Positions 7,459 to 16,490 of a DNA stretch of 64,000 bases are shown one piece after another. Under the pieces are notes generated by a model that saw only the letters and a list, made by a program, of their open reading frames with translations, was not told where the DNA came from and made no database searches. This DNA comes from an uncultured Coriobacteriaceae bacterium (GTDB lineage: Bacteria > Actinomycetota > Coriobacteriia > Coriobacteriales > Atopobiaceae), in NCBI GenBank assembly GCA_902793465.1, contig CADBDT010000003.1:26109-90108 (forward strand), given 5' to 3'. Made by a program: the position numbers and the translations under genes. Numbering within the stretch: position 1 is the first letter of the stretch; each line of letters opens with the position of its first letter.

Positions 7459-9444
7459 GTGACTACTGAATTCAACACTGCAAAAGACAGTGAGCAAAAC
7501 AATAAGCAGGGCTTTTGGGGCAGCAACCTCACACCGGAGCCCGAAACAGCTGGCCTAGGCGATACAGGAAGACTGCCTAGGATCACTTTGCCCCACACGG
7601 ATTCCGTGGAAGGGGAGCAGGACCTGTTGGATGAGGGCGTAAGAGCCGCCGACCATGAGTCCGCAGCTGCATATGAGCAGGGCGAGCTTTTGTCGGACGG
7701 AGCCCAGAATCCCTATGATGACCTTCACAATACGACAGAGATGCCCGCCGTATCCGAGGTGGCCACTGTGCCGGAGGTAGACGCTACGGCTGAGGTGACC
7801 CCCATGCCGGCGGTAACCGAGCCCGAAGTAACCGAACCCGACGTAACCGAGCCCGAAGTAACCGAGCCTGGGGACTCTGTCGCATACGCTGGCGACGAGC
7901 AGGAAGAGGTGCCAGCCTACGACCTTTCGTGGGACGACGAGCCTGTTACGCCACGCATGGATATTGGCAATCCGGCCAACTACCAACCCTATGATCAGGG
8001 CTATGTGGATGTTGAGCCTTTTTCGGAGTACAACAGCGAGGCTGCAATGGCTGCAAAGAAAAAGAAGCGCCGCGGCACCATTATTGTCGTATGCATTGTG
8101 CTTGCGGTTTTGTTAATCGGCTATTTTGTGGGTGTCTATAACTACTCGAACAGACTCTTGCCTGGTACCAAGATAAACGGGCTGGACGTTGCCAGCCTTA
8201 CGGTGGAAGAGGCAAAGGGCAAGCTCGAGCAGCAGACCAAGGACTATGCGTGCGAGGTGTCGGTGGACGACTTGTCTACGCGTGTTGCCGGCTCGGACAT
8301 TTCCATGGAGCGCGACGAGGAGTCTCTTGCCACGCTTGCCAAGCAGAGCCAGTCACCGTTTGCATGGCCTGCGGCACTAATCACGCCCCCGAGTATCGAG
8401 CTGGATCCAAAGATTAGCTACGACGAGGATGCCCTGCGCGGAATCGTAGAGGCTGCGGTGGACGAGCGAAACGAGCAGAAGCTGCCCTCAAACAATGCGG
8501 GCATCGAGTACGACTACACGGCAGAGAAATACGTTCTTTCTGGCACGACATCTGGCGTGGCAATAGACGTAAACAAGGTCTTTGACGAAACAAAGCGTGC
8601 CGTGGACTCCTTCTCTTACGAATGCAAGCCCGCGCCAGAGGCGGTGGAACGCGAGGCAACTGTAGCCGACATTCCCAGCCTCTCGCATACGGTAGAGAAC
8701 GCAAACGTAATTGGCTCCAACGACATCCCCCTTCTTATGAATGGCGAGACCGTGCTTGACTCCAGCGCGGAGCAGAACAGGGAGTTCTTTAGCGTTCAAA
8801 ATGGCAAGGCGACAATAGATCAGGATGCGGTTGCCGGATGGGCAGAAAACACAGTGGCCTATGCGGTGTACCATTCCGACGACTGGTCTGACTACTTCCT
8901 GGACGTAGAGAAGTTCGTGCCCGAGTTTTGCGACAGGCTGCTTAAGGGCAACGTGGAGCCCTACGAGGTGCCTATGTACGACGAGCTGCGTGCGGAGGGG
9001 GAGTCCCGCGAGCGTGCGTACGAAAAGGCAGGCTGGAATAGCGAGCTGGGTCGCTACATTGACGTTGACCTGGAATGCCAGTTTGCACGCCTGTACAACG
9101 AAACCGGCGAGGTAATTTGGGAGTCCGCGTTTGTGTCGGGCAACTCGCTCGAGGGTCACAACACGGTAACGGGAACCTTTAACATCTACGCAATGCAAAC
9201 GAACCAGGTGCTCGTTGGCATGGACTACAACGGTGACGGTGAGTCCGACTACCAGAGCTTCGTAAACTACTGGATGCCCTTCTATGGTGGCTACGGCCTG
9301 CACGACGCTACGTGGCGGTCGAACTTTGGCGGCGAGTACTATTACGGCAACGGCAGCCATGGCTGCATTAACCTGCCCTACAGCAAGGCAGAGCAACTGT
9401 TTGGCATGACGCACATTGGTGAGGTCGTAAACGTACACTGGTAA
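7459..9444 (+). CDS. Membrane-anchored L,D-transpeptidase (YkuD) with peptidoglycan-binding domain
   Basis: The chosen start is the GTG at 7459, six bases after GGGAG; in-frame ATGs upstream lack such a site. The protein (661 residues) has a long acidic cytosolic part with a short Thr-Glu-Pro-Glu-Val repeat (about 120-135), one membrane helix (about 205-228), a PG_binding_4-like region ('INGLDVASLTVEEAKGKL' and a second copy further on) and a C-terminal YkuD domain with the catalytic SHGC at 633-636. It would form 3-3 cross-links in peptidoglycan or attach proteins to the wall. The flanking 9471 repeat may end the transcript. Confidence 0.9.
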   Translation: MTTEFNTAKDSEQNNKQGFWGSNLTPEPETAGLGDTGRLPRITLPHTDSVEGEQDLLDEGVRAADHESAAAYEQGELLSDGAQNPYDDLHNTTEMPAVSEVATVPEVDATAEVTPMPAVTEPEVTEPDVTEPEVTEPGDSVAYAGDEQEEVPAYDLSWDDEPVTPRMDIGNPANYQPYDQGYVDVEPFSEYNSEAAMAAKKKKRRGTIIVVCIVLAVLLIGYFVGVYNYSNRLLPGTKINGLDVASLTVEEAKGKLEQQTKDYACEVSVDDLSTRVAGSDISMERDEESLATLAKQSQSPFAWPAALITPPSIELDPKISYDEDALRGIVEAAVDERNEQKLPSNNAGIEYDYTAEKYVLSGTTSGVAIDVNKVFDETKRAVDSFSYECKPAPEAVEREATVADIPSLSHTVENANVIGSNDIPLLMNGETVLDSSAEQNREFFSVQNGKATIDQDAVAGWAENTVAYAVYHSDDWSDYFLDVEKFVPEFCDRLLKGNVEPYEVPMYDELRAEGESRERAYEKAGWNSELGRYIDVDLECQFARLYNETGEVIWESAFVSGNSLEGHNTVTGTFNIYAMQTNQVLVGMDYNGDGESDYQSFVNYWMPFYGGYGLHDATWRSNFGGEYYYGNGSHGCINLPYSKAEQLFGMTHIGEVVNVHW

Positions 9445-9470
9445 GGCCCAAGGCCCAATTGGGTTTTAGG

Positions 9471-9546
9471 GACCACAAATAGGGGGCAGTCCCTTAGTTG
9501 TGATTATTGGAAATCACAACTAAGGGACTGCCCCCTATTTGTGGTC
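9471..9546. repeat. Family B palindromic repeat
   Basis: The 76-base element is a perfect inverted repeat with 35-base arms and a 6-base loop; each arm holds GGGGGCAGTCCCTTAGTTGT. It lies between the convergent L,D-transpeptidase and AAA ATPase genes and can end both transcripts. A second copy is at 12378 and a half copy at 57614. Confidence 0.9.
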
Positions 9547-10770
9547 CTAGCGCCCAGCGTCTGCACCGCTCTTAAGGAGCCAATCAATAAGGTTGCGCTG
9601 CATTATGCCGTTGTGTGAGGGGATGCCAATCTCGTCGAGCGTAAGGATCGTCTTTGGATAGTTGTCGCGCAATGCCTGCAGGGGTACAAGGGCCTGCTTG
9701 AGCGCGTTTGGATCCAGGACGCTTGTGGCCACCATGTAGTAGTGCCGCCCCTGTGCCGACTCGGCTACGAACGCAATTTGCTGGGCGTATCGCTTGCCGG
9801 CATAAACTGCCGTATAGCGTCGCCTTAGCTCGAGGTATACGACGTTTTCCAGCAGCCCCAAAAGGCTTGCGCCCTGGGGCACAAGAAGTTGTGAGCACAG
9901 CCCGAGGTCGTCTGCAAAGTACTTCTCCTGCGTCTTAAGAACGGTGCCTGTACGCAGGTCTACTCTTCTCATCTTATGAAACGCATACGCGTCGGTAAGG
10001 GCGCCAAGATAGCGGGATACGGTGTCGTCGGAGCAGGGTCTGCCGGCATCCATGAGCGCCTTGGAAATGCCGTTTGCCGAGGAATGATTACCCAGGCTCA
10101 TGGCCAGGCTCGCCGATATGGCATCGACCGTTAGCGGGTCCTCCCGTCCAAGGCCACAGGATACGTCCCTGCGTATAACCGTGTGATAAACACCGTCCAA
10201 ATAGTCGTGAAGAGCGTATTGGTCGTCTTCCAGCAGCAGGGTGTGGGGCAGTCCTCCATTGCGCAGATATTTGTTAAAGAGCTCCTGCTTGCTGGGGGTA
10301 TTGTCTCCTGCCGCATGCGCGGCCCAGTACTCGGCAAACGATAGGGGAAAAACGGGGATCTCTACAAAGCGTCCGGCCATTACGTCTGCAAGCTCGCGCT
10401 CCACGAGTCGTGCATGCGATCCCGTTAGGTACAAATCAAAACGGCCGTCTTCCATAAGTTCGTAGGCAACCTGCCCTATGCCCTCAACCTCCTGCGCCTC
10501 GTCTAAAAGCAGGTAGGTTGTTCCGTCCTTTGCGGCATGCGAGCGCACGTGTTCGAGCAGCTGCTTGGCATTGCGAAGGTGAGTGTTGCCTATGAGTTCG
10601 AGATCAATGCGAAGCAGGGCATCGGCTCCTACGCCTTCGTTGGAGAGGTGCTGCTCCAGAAGGCGCAGGATGCCCGATTTGCCTGCGCGCCTCATGCCGG
10701 TAAGAACCTTAGCAAGTCCTGGACCCTTGAGGCGCATAAGCCGGTCGATATAGCTCGGCCGTTCGATCAT
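9547..10770 (-). CDS. AAA-family ATPase with DUF4143 domain
   Basis: The 407-residue protein is of the AAA_14 plus DUF4143 type. It has a Walker A variant 'TGMRRAGKSG' near residues 24-33, a Walker B 'YLLLDEAQ' near residue 90, a sensor segment 'DLYLTGSHA', and a C-terminal part with 'ELRRRY' that is typical of DUF4143. Such proteins are widespread, often patchily distributed and of unclear cellular role; some are suspected to be DNA-linked. It stands alone, with the family B palindrome at its end and a divergent MIF-like gene 160 bases away. Confidence 0.85.
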   Translation of the reverse strand: MIERPSYIDRLMRLKGPGLAKVLTGMRRAGKSGILRLLEQHLSNEGVGADALLRIDLELIGNTHLRNAKQLLEHVRSHAAKDGTTYLLLDEAQEVEGIGQVAYELMEDGRFDLYLTGSHARLVERELADVMAGRFVEIPVFPLSFAEYWAAHAAGDNTPSKQELFNKYLRNGGLPHTLLLEDDQYALHDYLDGVYHTVIRRDVSCGLGREDPLTVDAISASLAMSLGNHSSANGISKALMDAGRPCSDDTVSRYLGALTDAYAFHKMRRVDLRTGTVLKTQEKYFADDLGLCSQLLVPQGASLLGLLENVVYLELRRRYTAVYAGKRYAQQIAFVAESAQGRHYYMVATSVLDPNALKQALVPLQALRDNYPKTILTLDEIGIPSHNGIMQRNLIDWLLKSGADAGR

Positions 10771-10930
10771 GCTTCATCCTTTGGCGTTTAAGGTTCGTTA
10801 GTGGAAGGAAATGTTTTATTTCTCGACTAAAATAGAACAAGTTACTGGTATATTCAAGTAGTCCTAAAAAAATAGAAAAAGTCAACACCTCCTACCTACG
10901 AAGCACGACCGCTCGCGAAAGGATTTAAAA

Positions 10931-11278
10931 ATGCCCTTTGTTGACGCAAAAATCACCGTTCCCGTAAGCATGGCAGAGCGCGATGCCATTAAGTCCGGCC
11001 TGGGTAGCGCCGTCTCGACCTTTGGCAAGGGCGAGAGCTACCTTATGGTTGGCATCGATGACGAATACTCCCTGTGGCTTGGTGGCCGTAAGCTCGAACG
11101 AGGGGCATTTGTTTCTGTGAGCCTTATTGGCGACACCCCCGACGAAGGCTGCCGTGAGTTTACAAAGCGCATTTGCGACCTTTTGTATACCGAGCTGGGG
11201 ATCCCTGGCGACTGCGTGTATGTTACCTACCATCCCATGATGAGGACGCGCTGGGGATGGAACGGCGACACGTTCTAA
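10931..11278 (+). CDS. MIF-family tautomerase-like protein
   Basis: The 115-residue protein has the length and pattern of the macrophage migration inhibitory factor/phenylpyruvate tautomerase family. The Met is followed directly by Pro, the catalytic base of the superfamily once Met is removed. The C-terminal 'VYVTYHPM...GWNGDTF' matches the family's conserved 'VYINYYDM...GWNNSTF'. I infer keto-enol tautomerase activity; the natural substrate is unknown in bacteria. An AT-rich leader (10800-10890) precedes it. The gene at 11285 follows after six bases and is probably cotranscribed. Confidence 0.85.
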   Translation: MPFVDAKITVPVSMAERDAIKSGLGSAVSTFGKGESYLMVGIDDEYSLWLGGRKLERGAFVSVSLIGDTPDEGCREFTKRICDLLYTELGIPGDCVYVTYHPMMRTRWGWNGDTF

Positions 11279-11284
11279 TTGCCC

Positions 11285-11959
11285 ATGTACGAAATAGGAC
11301 AAGCCGTATCCGTTGCATTCCAAGAACAGAGGCGGCTGGGCACCATTGTTGGTGCACACAGTGCCTTTGGTGAGCTTTTTTACGATGTTTCGCTCGAAGA
11401 GGTCGTGGTAAAGGCAGTGGAGGAACCCTCCATGCAACCCGTTGCCGCGAACGAACTACGTACGCTTTCCACGCAGCTCTTAGGACAGCCGGCATCGAGC
11501 GCCCGTGGCGCGCTCTTGCGTCAGCAATACGTAACGGCTATCTCGCAGGCGCTTGCAAGCGCACAAGAGGCAAAAGAGGGCATAAGCGAGAGCCTGTTGC
11601 AACGCTGGATGGGAAAGAGTGTGGTTGTAACCCGAGACGACCGCTCGGAGCTGGGAACGGTAAGGGGAATCCTTCTAAAAGAGGGCGCGCCACAGTTTGA
11701 CGTGGAAATAATGGGGGAGGTATGTCGCATTGGCGAGCAGTGCCTGACCTTGTTTGATTCAAAGACGACCGGCGGGCACTTGGCGCTTGGGTGTCGCGCG
11801 AGGTTTGTGGCCTCGGGCTACGAGGACGACGAGTCTTTTGCTGGCACCATATGCCTTGCTCGCAAGACAGAGGGTGGGATGCAATACTCCCTTATGTTTG
11901 ACGATGGTGACGTGCTGGAGGGCCTGACTTCCGCCGACCTTGCCGTCCAACCTCGTTAA
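11285..11959 (+). CDS. Unknown protein with three internal beta-barrel-like repeats
   Basis: The 224-residue protein begins at the ATG at 11285 (a TTG at 11279 is possible; no clear ribosome binding site favours either). The chain seems to hold three related segments of about 50-60 residues: one starting 'GQAVSVAF', one 'GKSVVVTRD' and one 'GCRARFVAS'. Each continues with a 'LGTIVG/LGTVRG/FAGTICL' turn and a later 'YDV/FDV/YSL' strand. This resembles SH3/Tudor/KOW-like small barrels, so a nucleic acid or protein binding role is conceivable. No named family is recognised. It follows the MIF-like gene closely. Confidence 0.7.
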   Translation: MYEIGQAVSVAFQEQRRLGTIVGAHSAFGELFYDVSLEEVVVKAVEEPSMQPVAANELRTLSTQLLGQPASSARGALLRQQYVTAISQALASAQEAKEGISESLLQRWMGKSVVVTRDDRSELGTVRGILLKEGAPQFDVEIMGEVCRIGEQCLTLFDSKTTGGHLALGCRARFVASGYEDDESFAGTICLARKTEGGMQYSLMFDDGDVLEGLTSADLAVQPR

Positions 11960-12050
11960 GGCAAAGACTCCGTATTGCAGACTTCAAATGATGCTAAACT
12001 GTACGCACACGCAACAAATACGCAGCAGCATGTAGCCGAAAGGAGCCACC

Positions 12051-12365
12051 ATGGCAAACCACTTTAGCGAATACGACGCGTTTAACGTACCACCAGAGTT
12101 CAGGCCTTTGGGTGCCTTTGCATACTTTGGATACTCCATCCTGTTTTCGATTCCGGTAATCGGGCTTATTTTCCTTATTATCTTTAGTCTCTCCGACGCA
12201 AACATCAACCGTCGCAACTATGCGCGTTCCTACTTTATTGCGCTGCTCATAGCAATAATTCTTGTTATTGTGCTGGCTGCTACCGGTACTCTTCAGCAGG
12301 CCATTAACAATTCTACGAACGGCAACGTTCCCGCTTTCCTTACCTGGCTGCCTGGAGTCAAGTAG
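12051..12365 (+). CDS. Small protein with two membrane helices
   Basis: The 104-residue protein has a clear GAAAGGAG site before its ATG. Two hydrophobic stretches (about residues 27-47 and 61-81) are separated by a short polar loop ('DANINRRNYAR'), the expected pattern for a hairpin membrane protein. The N-terminal 'MANHFSEYDAFNVPPEFRPLG' type segment is polar and should lie in the cytosol. No function is recognised. Confidence 0.7.
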   Translation: MANHFSEYDAFNVPPEFRPLGAFAYFGYSILFSIPVIGLIFLIIFSLSDANINRRNYARSYFIALLIAIILVIVLAATGTLQQAINNSTNGNVPAFLTWLPGVK

Positions 12366-12377
12366 TAGCTACATAGT

Positions 12378-12455
12378 TTGGGCCACAGATAGGGGACAGT
12401 CCCTTAGTTGTGATTTCTGCAAAAATCACAACTAAGGGACTGTCCCCTATCTGAG
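12378..12455. repeat. Family B palindromic repeat
   Basis: A near-perfect inverted repeat whose arms hold ATAGGGGACAGTCCCTTAGT. It lies between the convergent small membrane protein gene and metY and may terminate both. Confidence 0.88.
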
Positions 12456-12481
12456 GTCGACGACGAAGGGGCGGCGGCAGC

Positions 12482-13771
12482 TTACGCCTGCTCAAGCGCC
12501 TGTGCGACGTCGGCAAGAAGGTCTTCGGTGCTCTCGAGTCCGCAGGAGAGGCGAATCATGTTGGGCGCAACTCCAGCGGCTTCGAGCTCTTCGTCTGTCA
12601 TCTGACGATGCGTGCTGCTTGCGGGATGCAGGCAGCACGTGCGGGCATCCGCCACATGTGTCTCTATGGCACAGATGCGCAGGGCGGCCATAAGGCGCTC
12701 TGCCGCGCTGCGACCACCAGCAACGCAGAAGCTTACCACGCCGCAGCCTCCGTTGGGTAAGTACTTCTTGGCAAGGTCGTAGTACTTGTCGCCAGGGAGG
12801 TTGGGGTAGCTTACAGACTCGACCTTTGGATGGTTGGACAAAAACTCCGCGATGGCCTGGCCGTTTGCGCAGTGCTGTGGCATGCGCACGTGCAGGCTCT
12901 CCAGCCCAAGGTTGAGGTAGAACGCGTGCTGGGGACTCTGGATCGAGCCAAAGTCGCGCATGAGCTGCGAGGTTGCCTTGGTAATAAAAGCGCCTCCCTG
13001 GCCGAACTTCTGGGCATAGACGATGCCGTGGTAGCTCTCGTCGGGCGTGGTGAGTCCGGGGAACTTGTCGGCATGCTCAAGCCAGTTAAAGTTTCCGGAG
13101 TCAACAATGGCTCCACCCACTGCGGTGCCGTGGCCGTCCATGTACTTGGTGGTGGAGTGGGTTACTATGTCCGCACCCCACTCTATGGGCCGGCAGTTTA
13201 CGGGCGTGGGGAAGGTGTTGTCTACAATAAGCGGCACGCCGTGGTCGTGGGCTGCCTTGGCAAAGCGCTCGATGTCCAAAACGGCCAGTGCGGGGTTGGC
13301 AATGGTCTCGCCGAGCACGCACTTGGTGTTTGGCTTAAACGCAGCCTCAAGCTCCTCGTCCGTGCAGTCGGGCGCAACAAACGTGGTCTCTATGCCCATC
13401 TTTGCCATGGTTACGGCCAAAAGGTTAAACGTTCCGCCATATATTGCCGAGCAAGCCACCACGTGTCCGCCGCATTCGCAGATGTTGAACACGGCAAAGA
13501 AGTTTGCTGCCTGCCCGGAGCTGGTGAGCATGGCAGCGGTTCCGCCCTCAAGCGCACAGATCTTGGCGGCAACCTGGTCGTTGGTGGGGTTTTGCAGACG
13601 CGTGTAAAAGTAGCCTTCGGCCTCGAGGTCAAAGAGCGCACCCATAGCGGCGCTGGTGTCGTACTTAAAGGTCGTGCTTTGCACGATAGGAATTTGTCGG
13701 GGCTCTCCGTTGCCCGGCGTGTAGCCGCCTTGTACGCAACGTGTGCCTATGCCCTGGTTGCTCGTTGTCAT
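12482..13771 (-). CDS. metY: O-acetylhomoserine sulfhydrylase (O-acetylhomoserine aminocarboxypropyltransferase)
   Basis: The 429-residue protein is a PLP enzyme of the Cys/Met metabolism family. The PLP lysine lies in 'HSTTKYMDGHG' (about K209), with 'NPTNDQVA' and 'HPASSTHRQ' as further family marks. It converts O-acetylhomoserine and sulfide to homocysteine, the direct sulfhydrylation route of methionine synthesis. The length (about 430) fits MetY better than the shorter MetB/MetC. The start at 13771 follows GAGAGGAG; the longer open frame has no such site. It is single, with its own promoter region after the 13841 terminator. Confidence 0.9.
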   Translation of the reverse strand: MTTSNQGIGTRCVQGGYTPGNGEPRQIPIVQSTTFKYDTSAAMGALFDLEAEGYFYTRLQNPTNDQVAAKICALEGGTAAMLTSSGQAANFFAVFNICECGGHVVACSAIYGGTFNLLAVTMAKMGIETTFVAPDCTDEELEAAFKPNTKCVLGETIANPALAVLDIERFAKAAHDHGVPLIVDNTFPTPVNCRPIEWGADIVTHSTTKYMDGHGTAVGGAIVDSGNFNWLEHADKFPGLTTPDESYHGIVYAQKFGQGGAFITKATSQLMRDFGSIQSPQHAFYLNLGLESLHVRMPQHCANGQAIAEFLSNHPKVESVSYPNLPGDKYYDLAKKYLPNGGCGVVSFCVAGGRSAAERLMAALRICAIETHVADARTCCLHPASSTHRQMTDEELEAAGVAPNMIRLSCGLESTEDLLADVAQALEQA

Positions 13772-13840
13772 GCGGGCTCCTCTCGTAGGACGTGTTCGGT
13801 CGTACGGTACGCTAGTGTACGACATTAGCGTTATGGGTGC

Positions 13841-13914
13841 AAAAGCCGACGGTTGCTCAGGGAGGGTGACACATCGCGCGATGTGTCACCCTCCCTGAGC
13901 AACCGTCGGCTTTT
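13841..13914 (-). terminator. Strong palindromic terminator between slyD-like gene and metY
   Basis: A perfect 74-base palindrome with GGAGGGTGACACATCG arms and AAAA/TTTT at its two ends. It begins ten bases after the SlyD-like stop, so it should end that transcript; the symmetrical ends would let it work in both directions. Confidence 0.85.
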
Positions 13915-13924
13915 GTAGGCCCCA

Positions 13925-14350
13925 CTACTTTGCTTCTAGAAGCTCGATCTCAAAGGTGAGGGCCTTGCCGGCCATCTCGTGGTTCATGTCAAACGTAATG
14001 GCGTCTGCGGTCTTGTCGGTAACCGTTGCCTGGATGGGCTGGCCAGTAGGCGTTCCCAGCATTACGCGCTGGCCTACCTCGAGGTTCTCGGCCCCGGGAA
14101 GCTGGCCAAGCGGCAGCGTTTGCACCATGTCCATGCGGCGCGGGCCGTAAGCGTCTTCTGGCTCGAGTCGGATGGTAACGGTACTGCCAACCTCCATGTC
14201 GCGTACTGCGGCGTCGAACCCAGGGATCATCTGTCCTGCCATGCAGGTAAACGCCAGCGGCTCGCCGCGGTCGCGCGACGAGTCAAACTTTGTTCCGTCG
14301 TCGAGCGTGCCCACGTAGTGAACCTTTACTTGCTTGCCTTCGTTGCTCAT
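13925..14350 (-). CDS. FKBP-type peptidyl-prolyl isomerase, SlyD-like
   Basis: The 141-residue protein has the FKBP pattern ('VKVHYVGTLDDG', 'FDSSRDRGEPL', 'MIPGFDAAVRDMEVG') interrupted by an insert-in-flap domain with 'PEDAYGPR' and 'VGQRVMLGTPTG', the layout of SlyD and short FKBPs. It would speed proline isomerisation and act as a chaperone in the cytosol. It lacks SlyD's His/Cys-rich metal-binding tail. An AGGAGG site precedes the ATG. It is divergent from murI. Confidence 0.9.
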   Translation of the reverse strand: MSNEGKQVKVHYVGTLDDGTKFDSSRDRGEPLAFTCMAGQMIPGFDAAVRDMEVGSTVTIRLEPEDAYGPRRMDMVQTLPLGQLPGAENLEVGQRVMLGTPTGQPIQATVTDKTADAITFDMNHEMAGKALTFEIELLEAK

Positions 14351-14465
14351 AAGACCTCCTGTATTTTGTGCATCGCATGTTCCGTTGGGCTACCATGTAG
14401 TACGGTAAACTCCAAGGCGACAAATTATAGCCATACTGGTACGACAACGGGGTGCGGAGGGCGTT

Positions 14466-15257
14466 TTGGACGCAAATGCGTACAAGAACAACGTAGGCGT
14501 GTTTGATTCGGGCGTTGGCGGCATAAGCATTTTGCATGCTCTTGCGCAGGAGCTACCGCGCGAAAGCTTTGTGTTCTTTGGCGACTCTGCAAACGCGCCG
14601 TATGGCGAGAAGTCCCCCAGCGAGGTGTTGGAGCTTTCGCGCGGAATTACAGAGCGTCTTTTGGGCATGGGTTGCAAGGCCATTGTTATTGCCTGCAACA
14701 CGGCTACATCGGCTGCCGCAGAGCATCTGCGAGCTCAGTATCCCTCAATACCCATTATTGGCGTCGAGCCCGCGCTCAAGCCGGCTGCGTTGTCGGAACA
14801 AGGCCACCATGGGCGAGTTTTGGTAATGGCCACGCCCATGACGGTGCGTCTAGACAAGTTTCAGTCGCTTAAGCGGCGGTGGGGAAAAGAGGCAGAAGTA
14901 GTCTCTGTGCCCTGCACTGGCCTTGCGGCGCGTATTGAGCAGGGAAACCTGGATGCACCCGACATGTACGAGCTAATTGAGTCGCTGGTAGGCGAATACG
15001 CGGGCAAAGTGGACGCCGTTGTATTGGGATGCACGCACTATCCGTTTGTGAGAAAACAGATACAGAGCATCGTGGGCAATGTTCCATTCTATGACGGGGC
15101 AAAGGGCACCGCTCGCCAGCTTAGGCGGCGGCTCGTGGAATGCGGGTGCCTGGAGGAGCGTTGCAAACAGGGTGCCATCCGGTTCCTTTCGAGCGTAAAC
15201 AGCAAGGAGGAACTGGACCTCTACGGGCGCTTTCTAAAGATGGCTGAGTCCATATAG
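14466..15257 (+). CDS. murI: Glutamate racemase
   Basis: The 263-residue protein starts at a TTG five bases after GGAGG; no in-frame ATG fits better. It makes D-glutamate for peptidoglycan. Family marks are 'GVFDSGVGGISIL' near the start, the first catalytic cysteine in 'ACNTATSA' (C77) and the second in 'GCTHYPF' (C189). The length is typical. It is divergent from the SlyD-like gene and monocistronic as far as can be seen. Confidence 0.93.
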   Translation: MDANAYKNNVGVFDSGVGGISILHALAQELPRESFVFFGDSANAPYGEKSPSEVLELSRGITERLLGMGCKAIVIACNTATSAAAEHLRAQYPSIPIIGVEPALKPAALSEQGHHGRVLVMATPMTVRLDKFQSLKRRWGKEAEVVSVPCTGLAARIEQGNLDAPDMYELIESLVGEYAGKVDAVVLGCTHYPFVRKQIQSIVGNVPFYDGAKGTARQLRRRLVECGCLEERCKQGAIRFLSSVNSKEELDLYGRFLKMAESI

Positions 15258-15382
15258 GTTTGGCGTGGGGCACCGGTAGGGGTCTGGGGCACCGGAAGGA
15301 TTCAACGCTTCTTTAGAGACAGGCTATGTGCACAGCATCCTCGTATGGCCCGATGCCGTTAGCAAGCGTTTATATATACGAA

Positions 15383-15414
15383 GAGCCCGCCGCGCAGGAC
15401 CACGCGGTGGGCTC
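15383..15414 (-). terminator. Hairpin terminator after the GGGtGRT gene
   Basis: GAGCCCGCCGCG at 15383-15394 pairs with CGCGGTGGGCTC at 15403-15414. On the minus strand the stem is followed by a T-rich run (TTCGTATATATA). It lies 49 bases downstream of the GGGtGRT stop; murI, converging from the other side, ends 125 bases away. Confidence 0.7.
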
Positions 15415-15463
15415 GTGTTTGTCTGCCCCGTCGCGACGCGACGTTGTTGGTCAGACTCTTAGA

Positions 15464-16468
15464 CTACTTTGCCAGTGCCTGTTCAACAGCAACTGCGCAA
15501 GCGACGGTGCAGCCAACCATGGGGTTGTTGCCCATGCCGATGAGGCCCATCATGTCTACGTGCGCGGGCACGGAGGAGGAGCCGGCAAACTGGGCGGAGC
15601 TGTGCATACGGCCCATGGTGTCGGTCATGCCGTAGGAGGCGGGGCCGGCGTGCATGTTGTCGGGGTGCAGCGTACGGCCGGTGCCGCCACCGGATGCGAC
15701 GGAGAAGTACTTCTTGCCAGCCAGCGTGCGCTCCTTGAAGTAGGTGCCCGCAACGGGGTGCTGGAAGCGCGTGGGGTTGGTGGAGTTGCCGGTAATGGAG
15801 ATGTCGGCATTCTCGTGCCACATGATGGCAACGCCCTCGCGGACGTCGTCGGCGCCGTAGCAGTTAACCTTGGCGCGAGGACCATCGGAGTAGGGGATGG
15901 TCTGTACGACCTCAAGCTCGCCCGTAAAGTAGTCGAACTTGGTCTGTACATAGGTGAAGCCGTTGATGCGTGCGATAATCTGTGCAGCATCCTTGCCCAG
16001 GCCGTTGAGGATAACGCGCAGCGGCTTCTTGCGGGCCTTGTTGGCGTTGTTGGCAATACCGATGGCGCCCTCGGCGGCTGCGAAGGACTCGTGGCCTGCC
16101 AGGAACGCGAAGCACTCGGTGTCCTCGCCGAGCAGCATCTCGCCCAGGTTACCATGGCCCAGGCCTACCTTGCGATCCTCGGCCACGGAGCCGGGAACGC
16201 AGAATGCCTGCAGGCCAATGCCGATGGCGGCAGCGGCCTCAGCGGCGTTCTTTACGCCCTTCTTAATGGCAATGGCGCAGCCAAGGGTGTAAGCCCACTT
16301 GGCGTTCTCGAATGCGATGGACTGGATGTCCTCGGTGATGTCGTAGGGGTTGAACCCAAGATCGGTGCAGATCTTAAGGGCTTCCTCGAGGTCGGCGATA
16401 CCATACTCTGCGAGCGTCTTGTTAATCTTGTCGATGCGGCGCTCATAGCCTTCGAACGAAACTGCCAT
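15464..16468 (-). CDS. GGGtGRT protein
   Basis: The 334-residue protein contains the naming motif 'GGGTGRT' (near residue 265), with 'GMGNNPMVGCTVACAVA' close to the end and 'LGHGNLGEMLLGEDTE' in the middle. The family is known from anaerobic bacteria and is nearly always encoded beside a NifU-like scaffold, as here (22 bases downstream of it). The biochemical role is not established; the partner suggests iron-sulphur cluster work. The gene is highly expressed-looking, with strict codon choice. Confidence 0.85.
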   Translation of the reverse strand: MAVSFEGYERRIDKINKTLAEYGIADLEEALKICTDLGFNPYDITEDIQSIAFENAKWAYTLGCAIAIKKGVKNAAEAAAAIGIGLQAFCVPGSVAEDRKVGLGHGNLGEMLLGEDTECFAFLAGHESFAAAEGAIGIANNANKARKKPLRVILNGLGKDAAQIIARINGFTYVQTKFDYFTGELEVVQTIPYSDGPRAKVNCYGADDVREGVAIMWHENADISITGNSTNPTRFQHPVAGTYFKERTLAGKKYFSVASGGGTGRTLHPDNMHAGPASYGMTDTMGRMHSSAQFAGSSSVPAHVDMMGLIGMGNNPMVGCTVACAVAVEQALAK

Positions 16469-16490
16469 CTATCTCACTCCCTTCCTTTTT

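Noticed and set aside
8488..9438. A 316-residue protein antisense to the L,D-transpeptidase
   Set aside because: The sense protein has a full YkuD catalytic motif; the antisense frame is Val/His-rich noise.
12830..13828. A 332-residue protein antisense to metY
   Set aside because: metY is a clear PLP enzyme with a good start site; the antisense frame shows no family marks.
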